Shown here in pieces: positions 52,711-61,907 of a DNA stretch of 64,000 nt. The translations under genes were made by a program, and so were the position numbers. Source of the DNA: Alphaproteobacteria bacterium (lineage in GTDB: Bacteria > Pseudomonadota > Alphaproteobacteria > Micropepsales > Micropepsaceae). The notes below the pieces were generated by a model. That model ran no database searches. It had not been told where the DNA came from and saw only the letters and a program-made list of their open reading frames with translations. Every line of letters begins with the position of its first letter. The stretch's first letter is position 1. Where the stretch lies: positions 310,001 through 374,000 of the forward strand of contig JACKLF010000003.1 of assembly GCA_024236055.1 (NCBI GenBank). Reading direction: 5' to 3'.

Positions 52711-53559
52711 ATGCCCGACTCCCTCGATCCCAGCCAGTTCAAGGCGGTGCGCAAGAAGGCGTCCGGCAGCTCTTTCTACACTGCCATGCGGCTGATGCCG
52801 CCGGCCGAGCGCGAGGCGATGTTCGCCATCTATGCCTTCTGCCGCAAGGTGGACGACATCGCCGATGACGGTGTGGGTACGCGCGCCGAGCGCCATGAGA
52901 AGCTGGAAGGCTGGCGTGCTGACCTGGCCGCGCTCTATGCCGGCGAGGCGCCCGGCCAGGCGGCGTTCCTGGCGCCGGCGGTGACGCAGTATGGCCTGCG
53001 GCAGGACGATTTCCTGGCGGTGCTGGACGGCATGGACATGGACGTGGCCGAGGACATCGTGGCGCCCGATCTGGCGACGCTGGATGTCTATTGCGACCGC
53101 GTTGCCAGCGCGGTGGGGCGGCTGTCGATCAAGGTCTTCGGCATGGACGAGGAGCCGGGCTTTGCGCTGGCGCATCACCTGGGCCGGGCGCTGCAGCTGA
53201 CCAATATCCTGCGCGACATCGACGAGGACGCGTCGCTGGGCCGCCTCTATCTGCCGCGCGAATATCTGGAAGAAGAGGGCATCGCTGCCCTGGACCCCAA
53301 GGCGATCGTCGCCAGCCCCTGCATCGACGGGGTGTGCCGCAGGGTGGCGGCGATGGCGCACGATCATTACGACAAGGCCCAGGCGATCATGGCGCAAAAG
53401 CCCAAGGGCCGGCTGAAGACGCCGCGCCTGATGGGCGCGGTCTATTCGGAGATTCTCAGCGCCAGCGAGGCGGCGGGCTTTGCCGCGCCGCGCCAGCGGG
53501 TATCGCTGCCCAAATCGCGCCTGCTGATGCTGGTGCTGAAACAGAGCCTGTTTGGATGA
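52711..53559 (+). CDS. hpnD: Presqualene diphosphate synthase HpnD
   Basis: A 282-residue isoprenyl synthase. Motif 1 YAFCRKVDDIADD and motif 2 LTNILRDIDEDASLGRLYLP are complete, the second with the longer spacing of HpnD compared with HpnC. GSSFYTAMRLMPPAEREAMF is the conserved opening. It couples two farnesyl diphosphates, supplied by IspA at 60032. Start is ATG 52711. Confidence 0.93.
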   Translation: MPDSLDPSQFKAVRKKASGSSFYTAMRLMPPAEREAMFAIYAFCRKVDDIADDGVGTRAERHEKLEGWRADLAALYAGEAPGQAAFLAPAVTQYGLRQDDFLAVLDGMDMDVAEDIVAPDLATLDVYCDRVASAVGRLSIKVFGMDEEPGFALAHHLGRALQLTNILRDIDEDASLGRLYLPREYLEEEGIAALDPKAIVASPCIDGVCRRVAAMAHDHYDKAQAIMAQKPKGRLKTPRLMGAVYSEILSASEAAGFAAPRQRVSLPKSRLLMLVLKQSLFG

Positions 53560-53572
53560 GGGGCCGCCTGAC

Positions 53573-54844
53573 ATGAGCGGGCGCGTCTTTGTCATCGGCG
53601 CGGGACTTTCCGGTCTTTGCGCGGCGGTGCGGCTTGCGCGGGCGGGACGGCAGGTCGTGCTGGCCGAAGCGGCAGGTCAGGCGGGCGGGCGCTGCCGCTC
53701 CTATCACGATGCCGCGCTGGACATGCTGATCGACAATGGCAACCACCTGGTGCTGTCGGGCAACCGCGCGGTGCATGACTATCTGGGGCTTTGCGGTGCG
53801 GGCGATGCGCTGGCCGGTCCGGACCGGGCGCAGTTCGATTTCACCGATCTGGCGAGCAGCGCCCACTGGCGCCTGACGCCAGACGAGGGGCCGCTGCCCT
53901 TTTGGGTCACGCGCGCGCGCCGCCGCGTGCCGGGCACGTCCGCGCGGGATTATGCCGCCTATCTGCCGCTGCTGTGGGCGGGCAAGGACAAGCGCATTGC
54001 CGATTGCGTGCCGGTGACCGGCCCCTTGTGGGACCGGCTGATGCGGCCCTTTCTTCTGGCGGCGCTGAACACCGAGCCGGAAGACTCCTCCGCCGCGCTG
54101 GCCGGCGCGGTGGTGCGTGAAACGCTGGCAAAAGGCGGCCGGCACTATCGCCCGCGCATCGCCCATCCCACCCTGGCGGCGGCCTTTGTCGATCCGGCGC
54201 TGCGCTTTCTGGCGGCGCATGGCGGCACGGTGAAGCTGGGTGCGCGGCTGCGCGCCATCACCTTCAACGGCAGCCACGCCGCGGCGCTGGACCTGCCGGA
54301 CGGCACCGAGCCGATTGCCCCGGACGATGCGGTGATCCTGGCGGTGCCGCCCTGGTCGGCCGAGGCGCTGTTGCCCGACCTGACCGTGCCCAATGATTTT
54401 CGCGCCATCGTCAACGGCCATTTCCGCATCGCCCCGCCGCCGCAATGGCTGCCCAAAAACGGCGCGCCCGCCATGCTGGGGGTGATCGGCGGAACGGCGG
54501 AATGGATTTTCGCCTTTCCCGACCGCGTTTCGGTCACGGTCAGCGGCGCGGACGCGATTGTCGACAAGTCGCGCGAGGACCTGGCGGCCCTGCTGTGGGC
54601 CGATGTGGCCAAGGCGTTGGACATGGATGCGCCGCTGCCGCCGTGGCAGATCGTGAAGGAAAAGCGCGCCACGTTTGCCGCGACCCCGGCCCAGGATGCG
54701 CGCCGGCCCGGCGCCGCCACGCGCTGGCGCAACCTGTTCCTGGCCGGCGACTGGACGGCCACCGGCCTGCCCGCCACGATCGAAGGCGCCTTGCGCTCAG
54801 GCGAGACGGCGGCAACTTTGGCCGCACGGCATCTGGGCCTATAG
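53573..54844 (+). CDS. hpnE: Hydroxysqualene reductase/desaturase-like flavoenzyme HpnE
   Basis: A 423-residue flavoprotein of the phytoene-desaturase/amine-oxidase type. FVIGAGLSGLCAAVRLARAG binds FAD, DNGNHLVLSGN and AGGRCRSY follow, and the C-terminal FLAGDWTATGLPATIEGAL is the FAD-linked end motif. It reduces hydroxysqualene to squalene. ATG 53573 is used; a TTG at 53552 is possible. It leads directly to shc, 15 bases downstream. Confidence 0.92.
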   Translation: MSGRVFVIGAGLSGLCAAVRLARAGRQVVLAEAAGQAGGRCRSYHDAALDMLIDNGNHLVLSGNRAVHDYLGLCGAGDALAGPDRAQFDFTDLASSAHWRLTPDEGPLPFWVTRARRRVPGTSARDYAAYLPLLWAGKDKRIADCVPVTGPLWDRLMRPFLLAALNTEPEDSSAALAGAVVRETLAKGGRHYRPRIAHPTLAAAFVDPALRFLAAHGGTVKLGARLRAITFNGSHAAALDLPDGTEPIAPDDAVILAVPPWSAEALLPDLTVPNDFRAIVNGHFRIAPPPQWLPKNGAPAMLGVIGGTAEWIFAFPDRVSVTVSGADAIVDKSREDLAALLWADVAKALDMDAPLPPWQIVKEKRATFAATPAQDARRPGAATRWRNLFLAGDWTATGLPATIEGALRSGETAATLAARHLGL

Positions 54845-54859
54845 TTCCCCGAAGGTCCG

Positions 54860-56782
54860 ATGATGAACCAGCACAGCCCCGCAGATTATCTGGACGTCGA
54901 AGAGGCGATCCGCGGCGCCACCAGCGCCATCCTGTCCCAGCAGAAGCCGGACGGGCACTGGGTCTATGAGCTGGAGGCCGACGCCACCATTCCGGCGGAA
55001 TATGTGCTGCTGGTGCACTGGCTGGGCGAGACGCCGAACCTGGAGCTGGAGCGCAAGATCGGCGTCTATCTGCGCCGCATCCAAGGCGGGCATGGCGGCT
55101 GGCCGCTCTATCACGACGGCGCGCTGGACATCTCGGCCACCGTTAAAGCCTATTTCGCGCTGAAGATGATCGGCGACGATATCGACGCTCCGCACATGGT
55201 GCGGGCGCGCGAGGAGATCAAGAAGCGCGGCGGCGCCATCAAGGCCAATGTCTTCACCCGCATCCTGCTGGCGCTTTACGGCGAATGTTCCTGGAATGAT
55301 GTGCCGACGGTACCGCCGGAGCTGATCCTGCTGCCACGCTGGTTTCCGGTGCACCTGTCCAAGATGAGCTATTGGGCGCGCACGGTGATCGTGCCGCTTT
55401 TGGTTTTATGTGCGAAGCAGCCGCTGGCGAAGAACCCGCGCGGCATCCATGTGCCCGAACTGTTCGTGCCCGGTGTGCCCGCCGCATCCCCGCGCGCCCC
55501 GCACCAGAGCGCAGGCTGGTCCGCCTTTTTCACCGCGCTGGACAAGGTGCTGAAAGTCGTGCCCTGGCCGAAGGGCACGCGCGACAGGGCCATCGAAAAA
55601 TGCCGCGCCTGGACCACCGAGCGCCTGAACGGCGAAGACGGTCTGGGCGCGATCTATCCGGCCATGGCCAACAGCGTGATGATGTATGACGTGCTGGGCT
55701 ATTCCCCCGATCATCCCGACCGCGCCATCGCGCGCAAATCCGTCGAACTGCTGCTGGTGGTCAAGGACGACGAAGCCTATTGCCAGCCCTGCGTCTCGCC
55801 GGTGTGGGATACCGCGCTGGTCGCCCATGCCCTGCTGGAAACCAAGGACGAGGCGGCGCGCGCCGCGGTGGATCGCGGGCTGGACTGGCTGCGCCCGCTT
55901 CAGGTGCTGGATGTGAAAGGCGACTGGGCGGAGGAAAAGCCCGGTGTCCGCCCCGGCGGCTGGGCCTTCCAGTATCGCAACGACCATTATCCCGACCTGG
56001 ACGACACCGCGGTGGTGGTGATGGCGATGGACCGGGCGGGCGTGGCGCATGAGGACGTGACCATCGCGCGGGGGCGTGAATGGGTGGAAGGCTTGCAGAG
56101 TCGCGACGGCGGCTGGGGCGCCTTCGATGCCGACAACTCCTATTACTACCTCAACAACATTCCCTTCGCCGATCATGGCGCGCTGCTGGACCCGCCGACC
56201 GAGGATGTCTCGGGCCGCTGTGTCGGCATGCTGGCGCAGTTGGGCGATGGCGGGCAGCGTCTGGCGGACGGCATCGCCTATTTGCGCAAGACGCAAGCGG
56301 CGGATGGAAGCTGGTGGGGCCGCTGGGGCGTCAATTACATCTATGGCACCTGGTCGGCGCTGGCCGGTCTGAACGGGGCAGGGCTGACGGCGGACGATCC
56401 CACCATGAAGCGGGGCGCCGACTGGCTGATCGCAATCCAGAATCCGGATGGTGGCTGGGGCGAGGATTGCGACAGCTACAAGCTGGACTACAAGGGTTAT
56501 GAGCCCGCGCCCTCGACCGCATCACAGACCGCCTGGGCGCTTATGGGCCTGATGGCGGCGGGACAGGTGGATCATCCCGCCGTGGCGCGGGGCGTCGCCT
56601 GGCTGAAGGCAACGCAGGAAGAAGACGGGCTGTGGAGCCAGGCGCATTACACCGGCGGCGGTTTCCCGCGCGTGTTCTACCTGAACTATCATGGCTATCC
56701 GAAGTTCTTCCCGCTCTGGGCGCTGGCGCGCTATCGCAACCTGAAGACGGGCAATTCGCGCCGGGTGGAGTACGGGCTGTGA
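54860..56782 (+). CDS. shc: Squalene-hopene cyclase
   Basis: A 640-residue membrane-associated cyclase of the usual length. The catalytic Asp motif is PDLDDTAVVVMAMDR with Asp381 near the acid position, and many QW repeats are seen (QKPDGHWVYEL, GGHGGWPLY, SRDGGWGAFD, AADGSWWGRWG, NPDGGWGEDC, EDGLWSQAHY). It cyclises squalene to hopene and hopanol in one step. Preceded by GAAGG at a good distance. It is the centre of the hpn operon. Confidence 0.95.
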   Translation: MMNQHSPADYLDVEEAIRGATSAILSQQKPDGHWVYELEADATIPAEYVLLVHWLGETPNLELERKIGVYLRRIQGGHGGWPLYHDGALDISATVKAYFALKMIGDDIDAPHMVRAREEIKKRGGAIKANVFTRILLALYGECSWNDVPTVPPELILLPRWFPVHLSKMSYWARTVIVPLLVLCAKQPLAKNPRGIHVPELFVPGVPAASPRAPHQSAGWSAFFTALDKVLKVVPWPKGTRDRAIEKCRAWTTERLNGEDGLGAIYPAMANSVMMYDVLGYSPDHPDRAIARKSVELLLVVKDDEAYCQPCVSPVWDTALVAHALLETKDEAARAAVDRGLDWLRPLQVLDVKGDWAEEKPGVRPGGWAFQYRNDHYPDLDDTAVVVMAMDRAGVAHEDVTIARGREWVEGLQSRDGGWGAFDADNSYYYLNNIPFADHGALLDPPTEDVSGRCVGMLAQLGDGGQRLADGIAYLRKTQAADGSWWGRWGVNYIYGTWSALAGLNGAGLTADDPTMKRGADWLIAIQNPDGGWGEDCDSYKLDYKGYEPAPSTASQTAWALMGLMAAGQVDHPAVARGVAWLKATQEEDGLWSQAHYTGGGFPRVFYLNYHGYPKFFPLWALARYRNLKTGNSRRVEYGL

Positions 56783-57021
56783 TCCAGAAAGACCGTCTTG
56801 AAAAGATATGGAGAAAGACGGTTCTTCAGCTATTGCTGGTACTGTCCGTTGGCGCAGCAATTTTGGGCTATTGGACTGTTGTTCGTCTGCAAGCCGCTGG
56901 TGGCCCAAGCCTCTTGGAAGTAGCGCTTGCTTTCGCTGCGTTGATTGCTGCTGGAAGCTTGTTCTATTTGGTTGGGCGGATCGTCAAGAGTGTAATCGCT
57001 GGCACATTCGGCAAGGGCTAG
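56779..57021 (+). CDS. Small hypothetical two-helix membrane protein between shc and hpnG
   Basis: An 80-residue protein starting at GTG 56779, whose GTGA overlaps the shc stop, so coupling to shc is likely. After a basic N-terminus (IQKDRLEKIWRKT) there are two hydrophobic helices (LQLLLVLSVGAAILGYWTVV and LLEVALAFAALIAAGSLFYLVG) and a short basic end. Its codon use is visibly more AT-rich than its neighbours. I do not recognise a family. It is probably real because it has coding-type spacing, coupling, and a hydrophobic pattern that other frames lack. Confidence 0.55.
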   Translation: MIQKDRLEKIWRKTVLQLLLVLSVGAAILGYWTVVRLQAAGGPSLLEVALAFAALIAAGSLFYLVGRIVKSVIAGTFGKG

Positions 57022-57027
57022 CGGATT

Positions 57028-57723
57028 GTGACCATTCTCGCCGTCACCGGACTGACCAAGGAAGCCGAGATTGTCGGCACCACCGATGTCGTGGCGGTAG
57101 CGGGCGGCGGCGATGGCGCCGGGCTGGCCAAAAAGCTGGATGCCCTGCATGGCGACATCAAGGGCGTGATCTCCATCGGGCTGGGCGGCGGGCTGTCGCC
57201 GCTGCTGAAGGTCGGCGATGTGGTGGTGGGCGAGGCCGTCAGCTTTGACGGCCCGCTGGGCCAGGGCAGCCAGGTCTGGGACTGTGACGAGGCCTGGCGC
57301 GTGCGCCTCATGGCGCGCCTTTCTTCTCATTATCAGGCACACGCCCATCAAGGGGTGATTGCCGCCAGCGATGTGGTGCTGGGCGACGTGGAGGCAAAGG
57401 CGAGGCTGCACACCCGGACCGGCGCGCTGGCGGTGGACATGGAATCGCACATCGCCGCCCGTTTTGCCGCCGCGCGCGGCCTGCCCTTCGCCGCCCTGCG
57501 CGTGATCTCGGATGATGCGCGCCACACCCTGCCGCCCGCGGCCCTTGTGGCGATGCAGCCGGACGGCGGCATTTCCATCGCCCGGGTGCTGTGGTCGCTG
57601 GTGAAAAAGCCCCAGCAACTGCCCGCGCTGATCCGCACGGGCAGGGGCTCTTCCAAGGCCTTTAAGGAACTACTCCGCTGCCGCGACTTCTGTGGTGTCG
57701 GACTTGCCGGATTTGATTTCTGA
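57028..57723 (+). CDS. hpnG: Hopanoid nucleoside phosphorylase HpnG
   Basis: A 231-residue purine nucleoside phosphorylase-like protein starting at GTG 57028. ISIGLGGGLSPLLKVGDVVVG and LAVDMESHIAARFAAARGLPFAALRVISDDA are the family blocks. In hopanoid synthesis HpnG removes adenine from adenosylhopane, producing ribosylhopane. Its last 54 bases overlap the end of the opposing hpnH gene. Confidence 0.9.
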   Translation: MTILAVTGLTKEAEIVGTTDVVAVAGGGDGAGLAKKLDALHGDIKGVISIGLGGGLSPLLKVGDVVVGEAVSFDGPLGQGSQVWDCDEAWRVRLMARLSSHYQAHAHQGVIAASDVVLGDVEAKARLHTRTGALAVDMESHIAARFAAARGLPFAALRVISDDARHTLPPAALVAMQPDGGISIARVLWSLVKKPQQLPALIRTGRGSSKAFKELLRCRDFCGVGLAGFDF

Positions 57724-58815
57724 CATCTTCTTCTCGACATGGGCCGAGAAGACATAGTCGGCGGGCCGCTGGTTGCTGAGGTCGATCTCGGGCGCGAAGG
57801 GACCTTCGGTCTTCACCCCGCGTATCAGGATCGGCAGCATCTTCAGCGGATGCTTGATCGCATCGGTGGCGGCGGTGCCTTCGAAGCCGCAATGGACCAT
57901 GCAGTTGGCGCACTTTTCATACTTGCCGACGCCATACTTTTCCCACTCGGTGCCTTCCATCAGCTCCTTGAAGGTCTTCACATAGCCTTCGCCAAGCAGG
58001 TAGCAGGGCTTCTGCCAGCCGAACACGGTCAGCAGCGGCATCGACCAGGGGGTGCATTCATAGGTCTGGTTGCCGGCCAGGAAATCCATGAACAGCGAGG
58101 AGTTGGTGAACTCCCAGTTCTTGCCGCCATTGCCGCGCTTCAGGATCTCGCGGAACATGGTCTTGGTCCGCTCGCGGTTCAGGAAGTGCTGCTGATCGGG
58201 CGCGCGCTCATAGGCATAGCCGGGCGACACGGTGATGCCGTCCAGGCCCATCGCCATCATCTCGTCGAAGAAGGCGGCGGTGCGTTCCGGGTCGGCGCCG
58301 TCGAACAGGGTGCAGTTGATCTGCACGCGGAAGCCCCGCTCCTTGGCCATTTTGATCGCGGCCACGGCCTTTTCATAGGTCCCGTCCAGGCACACCGACT
58401 TGTCGTGCATGCCCTTGTCGCCGTCCAGGTGGATCGACCAGGTGAAATTGGGGTGCGGCTTGTACTGGTCGATCTTCTTGGCCAGCAGCAGCGCGTTGGT
58501 GCACAGGATCACGAACTTGTCGCGTTCGATATAGCCCTCGACGATCCTGGGCATGTCCCGGTGCAGCAAAGGCTCGCCGCCGGCGATGGAGACGGCGGGC
58601 GCGCCGCATTCGTCGATCGCGTCCATGCACTGCTGATAGGACAGGCGCTGGTTCAGGATCTCGTCGGGATAGTCGATCTTGCCGCAGCCGGCGCAGGCCA
58701 GGTTGCAGCGGAACAGCGGCTCCAGCATCAGCACCAGCGGATACTTGCCGCCGGACAGATGCTTCTTCATCACATAGGCGCCGATCTTGGCGGCCTGGCG
58801 GATTGGCAGACCCAT
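57670..58815 (-). CDS. hpnH: Adenosyl-hopene transferase HpnH (radical SAM)
   Basis: A 381-residue radical SAM enzyme that joins hopene to the 5'-deoxyadenosyl group of SAM to make adenosylhopane. The cluster motif is EPLFRCNLACAGCGKIDYP (CxxxCxxC); SIAGGEPLLH, TWSIHLDGDKGMHD and CANCMVHCGFEG follow. The C-terminal charged tail (KKMSEIKSGKSDTTEVAAAE) is coded in the overlap with hpnG. It is on the minus strand with ispH, whose start lies upstream. Confidence 0.93.
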   Translation of the reverse strand: MGLPIRQAAKIGAYVMKKHLSGGKYPLVLMLEPLFRCNLACAGCGKIDYPDEILNQRLSYQQCMDAIDECGAPAVSIAGGEPLLHRDMPRIVEGYIERDKFVILCTNALLLAKKIDQYKPHPNFTWSIHLDGDKGMHDKSVCLDGTYEKAVAAIKMAKERGFRVQINCTLFDGADPERTAAFFDEMMAMGLDGITVSPGYAYERAPDQQHFLNRERTKTMFREILKRGNGGKNWEFTNSSLFMDFLAGNQTYECTPWSMPLLTVFGWQKPCYLLGEGYVKTFKELMEGTEWEKYGVGKYEKCANCMVHCGFEGTAATDAIKHPLKMLPILIRGVKTEGPFAPEIDLSNQRPADYVFSAHVEKKMSEIKSGKSDTTEVAAAE

Positions 58816-58819
58816 GTCG

Positions 58820-59743
58820 TTAAGCCCTCAACTCGGCCGGCAGGCGGAACTCGATATGTTCCTTCTTGCCGTCCATGGTTTCCACGGCCACGGTTTCGAT
58901 GGCGCCCAGCGCCTCGATCACGTGGTTCACAAGCTCTTCTGGGGCCGATGCGCCGGCGGTCAGGCCGACAATCGCCTTGCCCTGAACCCATTCGGGCTTC
59001 AGTTCGCTGCCGTCATTGATCAGGTAGGACGGCACGCCCTCCTCAAGGCCGATCTCGCGCAGCCGGTTGGAGTTGGAGCTGTTGGCCGCGCCCACCACCA
59101 GGATCACGTCGGCGATCTTGGCCAGTTCGCGCACCGCGGTCTGGCGGTTCTGGGTGGCGTAGCAGATGTCGGAGGTTTCGGGGCCCACGATGTCCTTGAA
59201 GCGCTTTTTCAGCGCCACGATGATGCCCTTGGTGTCGTCGATCGACAGGGTGGTCTGGGTGATATAGGCGACCGGCGTATCCAGCGGAATTTCCAGCGCC
59301 GCCACGTCTTCCTCGTCCTGCACCAGATGCACCGGCGCGCCGACCTGGCCCATCGTGCCTTCCACTTCGGGATGGCCGGCATGGCCGATCAGGATCAGGG
59401 TGCGGCCGTGGGCGACATAGCGCTTGCCCTGGTTGTGCACCTTGGACACCAGCGGGCAGGTCGCATCCAGGATCGGCAGGTTGCGGTCCTGGGCGGTCTT
59501 GAACACCGACTGGGCCACGCCGTGCGCGGAAAAGACGGTCACGGCGCCCTCGGGCACCTCGTCCAGTTCCTCGACGAAGCGGGCGCCCTTGTTCTTGAGG
59601 GTGTTCACGACGTGCTTGTTGTGCACGATCTCGTGGCGCACGTAGACGGGCTCGCCAAACTTGTCGAGCGCCTTTTCGACAATGTCGATGGCGCGGACGA
59701 CCCCGGCGCAGAAGCCGCGTGGCTGGGCTAGGATGACTCGCAT
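58820..59743 (-). CDS. ispH: 4-hydroxy-3-methylbut-2-enyl diphosphate reductase IspH
   Basis: A 307-residue iron-sulfur enzyme of the MEP isoprenoid pathway, start ATG 59743. Cluster ligands are the Cys residues in QPRGFCAGVVRAI, DATCPLVSKVH and DICYATQNRQ; GHPEVEGTMGQ and TQTTLSIDDT complete the active site. It supplies the IPP/DMAPP used by IspA and HpnD. hpnH follows with a four-base gap. It is divergent from ispA, with a 288-base intergenic region that holds both promoters. Confidence 0.95.
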   Translation of the reverse strand: MRVILAQPRGFCAGVVRAIDIVEKALDKFGEPVYVRHEIVHNKHVVNTLKNKGARFVEELDEVPEGAVTVFSAHGVAQSVFKTAQDRNLPILDATCPLVSKVHNQGKRYVAHGRTLILIGHAGHPEVEGTMGQVGAPVHLVQDEEDVAALEIPLDTPVAYITQTTLSIDDTKGIIVALKKRFKDIVGPETSDICYATQNRQTAVRELAKIADVILVVGAANSSNSNRLREIGLEEGVPSYLINDGSELKPEWVQGKAIVGLTAGASAPEELVNHVIEALGAIETVAVETMDGKKEHIEFRLPAELRA

Positions 59744-60031
59744 GTGGGTCCCTGATCCATGGGGGCTGATTTTGGGCGGGGACATACCAGAATCCGCGCC
59801 CGGCCCCAAGCGGTGGCTGCACTGCAACATAGGCATTGTCCCGTATCGGGGAAAGGGGTTCAACCCCTTCTGGGGCATGGATAACCGCCGCTGCGGGCAT
59901 GGCGGCCGGCCGCGGGGGCCAGCGGCGACAAATCCGTTGCCTTTGGGGGCCAAAAAAGGCCATGACACCCCCCGGAAAACGGGCATCCCCGGGGCCAGGG
60001 GCCGGGGGAGCAGCCAGAATGGGGCACCTTC

Positions 60032-60970
60032 ATGTCAAACACTTCGCCGGGGGGAACAGCGCGGCCGGCCGGGCGGGATGCCGATCCCAGCCAGCTTCCG
60101 GCGGCCATTGCCGCCGCTGCCAGGCTGGTCGATTCGGCGCTTGAGTCGCTGCTGCCGGTTCCCGAGGGCCGCCAGGCCCGGGTCCAGGAAGCGATGCGCT
60201 ATGCGGTGATGGGCGGTGGCAAGCGCCTGCGCCCCTTCCTGGTGCTGCATTCGGCCCGCCTGTTCGGGGTGCCGGACGAACGGGCGCTGCGTGTCGCCGC
60301 GGCCATCGAATGCCTGCACACCTATTCGCTGGTCCATGACGATCTGCCCTGCATGGACGATGACGACCTGCGCCGGGGCCGGCCCACCACCCATATCGCC
60401 TTTGACGAAATGACGGCGGTGCTGGCGGGCGATGCCCTGCTGACCTTCGCCTTCGAGATCCTGGCCGATTCGCGCACCCATCCCGACGCGGCGGTGCGCT
60501 GCGCCCTGATCGCCCGCCTGGCCGAGGCGTCGGGCCACAGCGGCATGATCGGCGGCCAGATCATCGACATGCTGGCAGATGCCAGCTTCGGCGTGGACGA
60601 CGTGATCGAGCTTCAGCGCAAGAAGACCGGCCAGCTTTTCGAATTTTCCTGCGAGGCCGGGCCGATCCTGGCCAGCGCCTCGGCGGGTGAACGTGACCGC
60701 CTCAAATCCTATGCCGAGGAAATGGGCGTGGTGTTCCAGATCACCGACGACCTGCTGGACGTGACTTCGACCGCCGAAAAGACCGGCAAGGCGGTGGGCA
60801 AGGATGCCGACATGGGCAAGCAGACGCTGGTGACCCTTTTGGGTGTCGACGGCGCCCGGGCCGAGGCCGAACGCCGGGCCAACAGCGCGGTCGAGGCGCT
60901 GGGCCCCCATGCCGTGCGCTCGCCCGAACTGTCCAGCCTGCCCTTCTTCCTGCTGGACCGGGACGCCTGA
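60032..60970 (+). CDS. ispA: Farnesyl diphosphate synthase IspA
   Basis: A 312-residue polyprenyl synthase. First Asp-rich motif is VHDDLPCMDDDDLRRGRPT and second QITDDLLDVTSTAE; GGGKRLRPFLVL and MIGGQIIDM are also present. The first motif has the DDxxxxD spacing of bacterial farnesyl diphosphate synthases. It makes the C15 substrate for HpnD. It sits between ispH and hpnM, consistent with a supply role for hopanoids. Confidence 0.93.
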   Translation: MSNTSPGGTARPAGRDADPSQLPAAIAAAARLVDSALESLLPVPEGRQARVQEAMRYAVMGGGKRLRPFLVLHSARLFGVPDERALRVAAAIECLHTYSLVHDDLPCMDDDDLRRGRPTTHIAFDEMTAVLAGDALLTFAFEILADSRTHPDAAVRCALIARLAEASGHSGMIGGQIIDMLADASFGVDDVIELQRKKTGQLFEFSCEAGPILASASAGERDRLKSYAEEMGVVFQITDDLLDVTSTAEKTGKAVGKDADMGKQTLVTLLGVDGARAEAERRANSAVEALGPHAVRSPELSSLPFFLLDRDA

Positions 60971-61076
60971 GGCGTTCGCCTTCAAAAATGCGGATTTTTG
61001 CCGTTTTTTGCGCCTCTTAAAGGCCCGCTTGTGCGTTACCTGTGCTTTACAGGGGAACCAGCTGGGAGAAAGATTG

Positions 61077-61709
61077 ATGATGCCTGTCCGCCCGTCCTTT
61101 TGCCGCAACCTGTCGCTTGTCCTGCTGCTGGCGGGCGCGCCGGCGGGCCTGAGCGCGCTGCAGCCCGCCTTTGCCCAGGCGAGCGACCCGGCGGTGACGC
61201 AGGTCCAGGGCTTTTACGACACGCTGGTGGCGGCGATGAAGATGGGCGGCACGCCCAAGGCCCGCTATGACAAGCTGAGGCCCGCGGTGGAAAAGGCCTT
61301 CGACCTGAAGGCGATGACCGCGATGGCGGTGGGCCCCAGCTTCGCTTCCATGTCCGACGCCGACAAGCAGGCGCTGGTCGATGCCTTCACCCGCATGACC
61401 GTGGCCAATTATGCCAAGAACTTCGACTCTTATGGCGGCGAGAAATTCCCGGTCGAGCCCCAGTCGATCGCGCGCGGCAACGACCATTTCGTCAAGAGCA
61501 AGCTGGTGCCCGCCTCGGGCGATCCGATTGCCTTCAACTATCGCATGCACCAGGTGGACGGAACCTGGAAGATCACCGACGTCTATCTGGCCGGCAATAT
61601 CAGCCAGATGGCCCAGAAGCGTTCGGACTTTGCCGGCACGCTGAAGTCGGGCGGCCCGCAGGGCCTGGCCAAGCAGATCAACGCGCTGGCGGATCGGGAA
61701 TTGAGTTAA
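61077..61709 (+). CDS. hpnM: Hopanoid-associated periplasmic protein HpnM (MlaC-like)
   Basis: A 210-residue protein, start ATG 61077 after GGGAGAA. A signal peptide (LSLVLLLAGAPAGLSALQPAFAQA) precedes a MlaC/Ttg2-type domain: VTQVQGFYDTLVAAMK, FDLKAMTAMAVGPSFASM, FTRMTVANYAKNFDSYGGEKF, WKITDVYLAGNISQMAQKRSDF. MlaC carries lipids in the periplasm. HpnM is thought to help move hopanoids with HpnN, whose gene converges on this one. Confidence 0.9.
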   Translation: MMPVRPSFCRNLSLVLLLAGAPAGLSALQPAFAQASDPAVTQVQGFYDTLVAAMKMGGTPKARYDKLRPAVEKAFDLKAMTAMAVGPSFASMSDADKQALVDAFTRMTVANYAKNFDSYGGEKFPVEPQSIARGNDHFVKSKLVPASGDPIAFNYRMHQVDGTWKITDVYLAGNISQMAQKRSDFAGTLKSGGPQGLAKQINALADRELS

Positions 61710-61736
61710 CCCCCTCCGGCCTTCGCAACTTTACTT

Positions 61737-61763
61737 GACCCGGTGTGCCCGGCACACCGGGTC
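61737..61763. repeat. Perfect hairpin 1 between hpnM and hpnN
   Basis: GACCCGGTGTGC and GCACACCGGGTC form a perfect 12-base stem with a three-base loop (CCG) just after hpnM. No T-tract follows on either side, so it is not a clear intrinsic terminator. It could be an unusual bidirectional terminator between convergent genes or a dispersed repeat. Confidence 0.6.
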
Positions 61764-61778
61764 TGCGCGTTGCTACGG

Positions 61779-61820
61779 CCACCTCCCCCTTTCAGGCGCT
61801 TTGCGCCAAAGGGGAGGTGG
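61779..61820. repeat. Nested inverted repeat 2 between hpnM and hpnN
   Basis: CCACCTCCCC and GGGGAGGTGG pair on the outside, TTT/AAA continue the stem with one extra C, and inside GGCGC pairs with GCGCC around TTT. This nested stem looks like the dispersed GC-rich palindromes common in alphaproteobacterial intergenic regions. Confidence 0.6.
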
Positions 61821-61873
61821 GCCTGTGTGCGTTGAGAGACTGCCGCGCGGCTGCGCCGCTTGGCGTTCGTCGG

Positions 61874-61898
61874 GCGAAACCTCCACTGGAGGTTTCGC
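61874..61898. repeat. Perfect hairpin 3 before the hpnN stop
   Basis: GCGAAACCTCC and GGAGGTTTCGC form an 11-base stem with an ACT loop, ten bases from the hpnN stop codon. It ends the array of three hairpins in 160 bases. Confidence 0.6.
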
Positions 61899-61907
61899 TT
61901 GTCCGGC

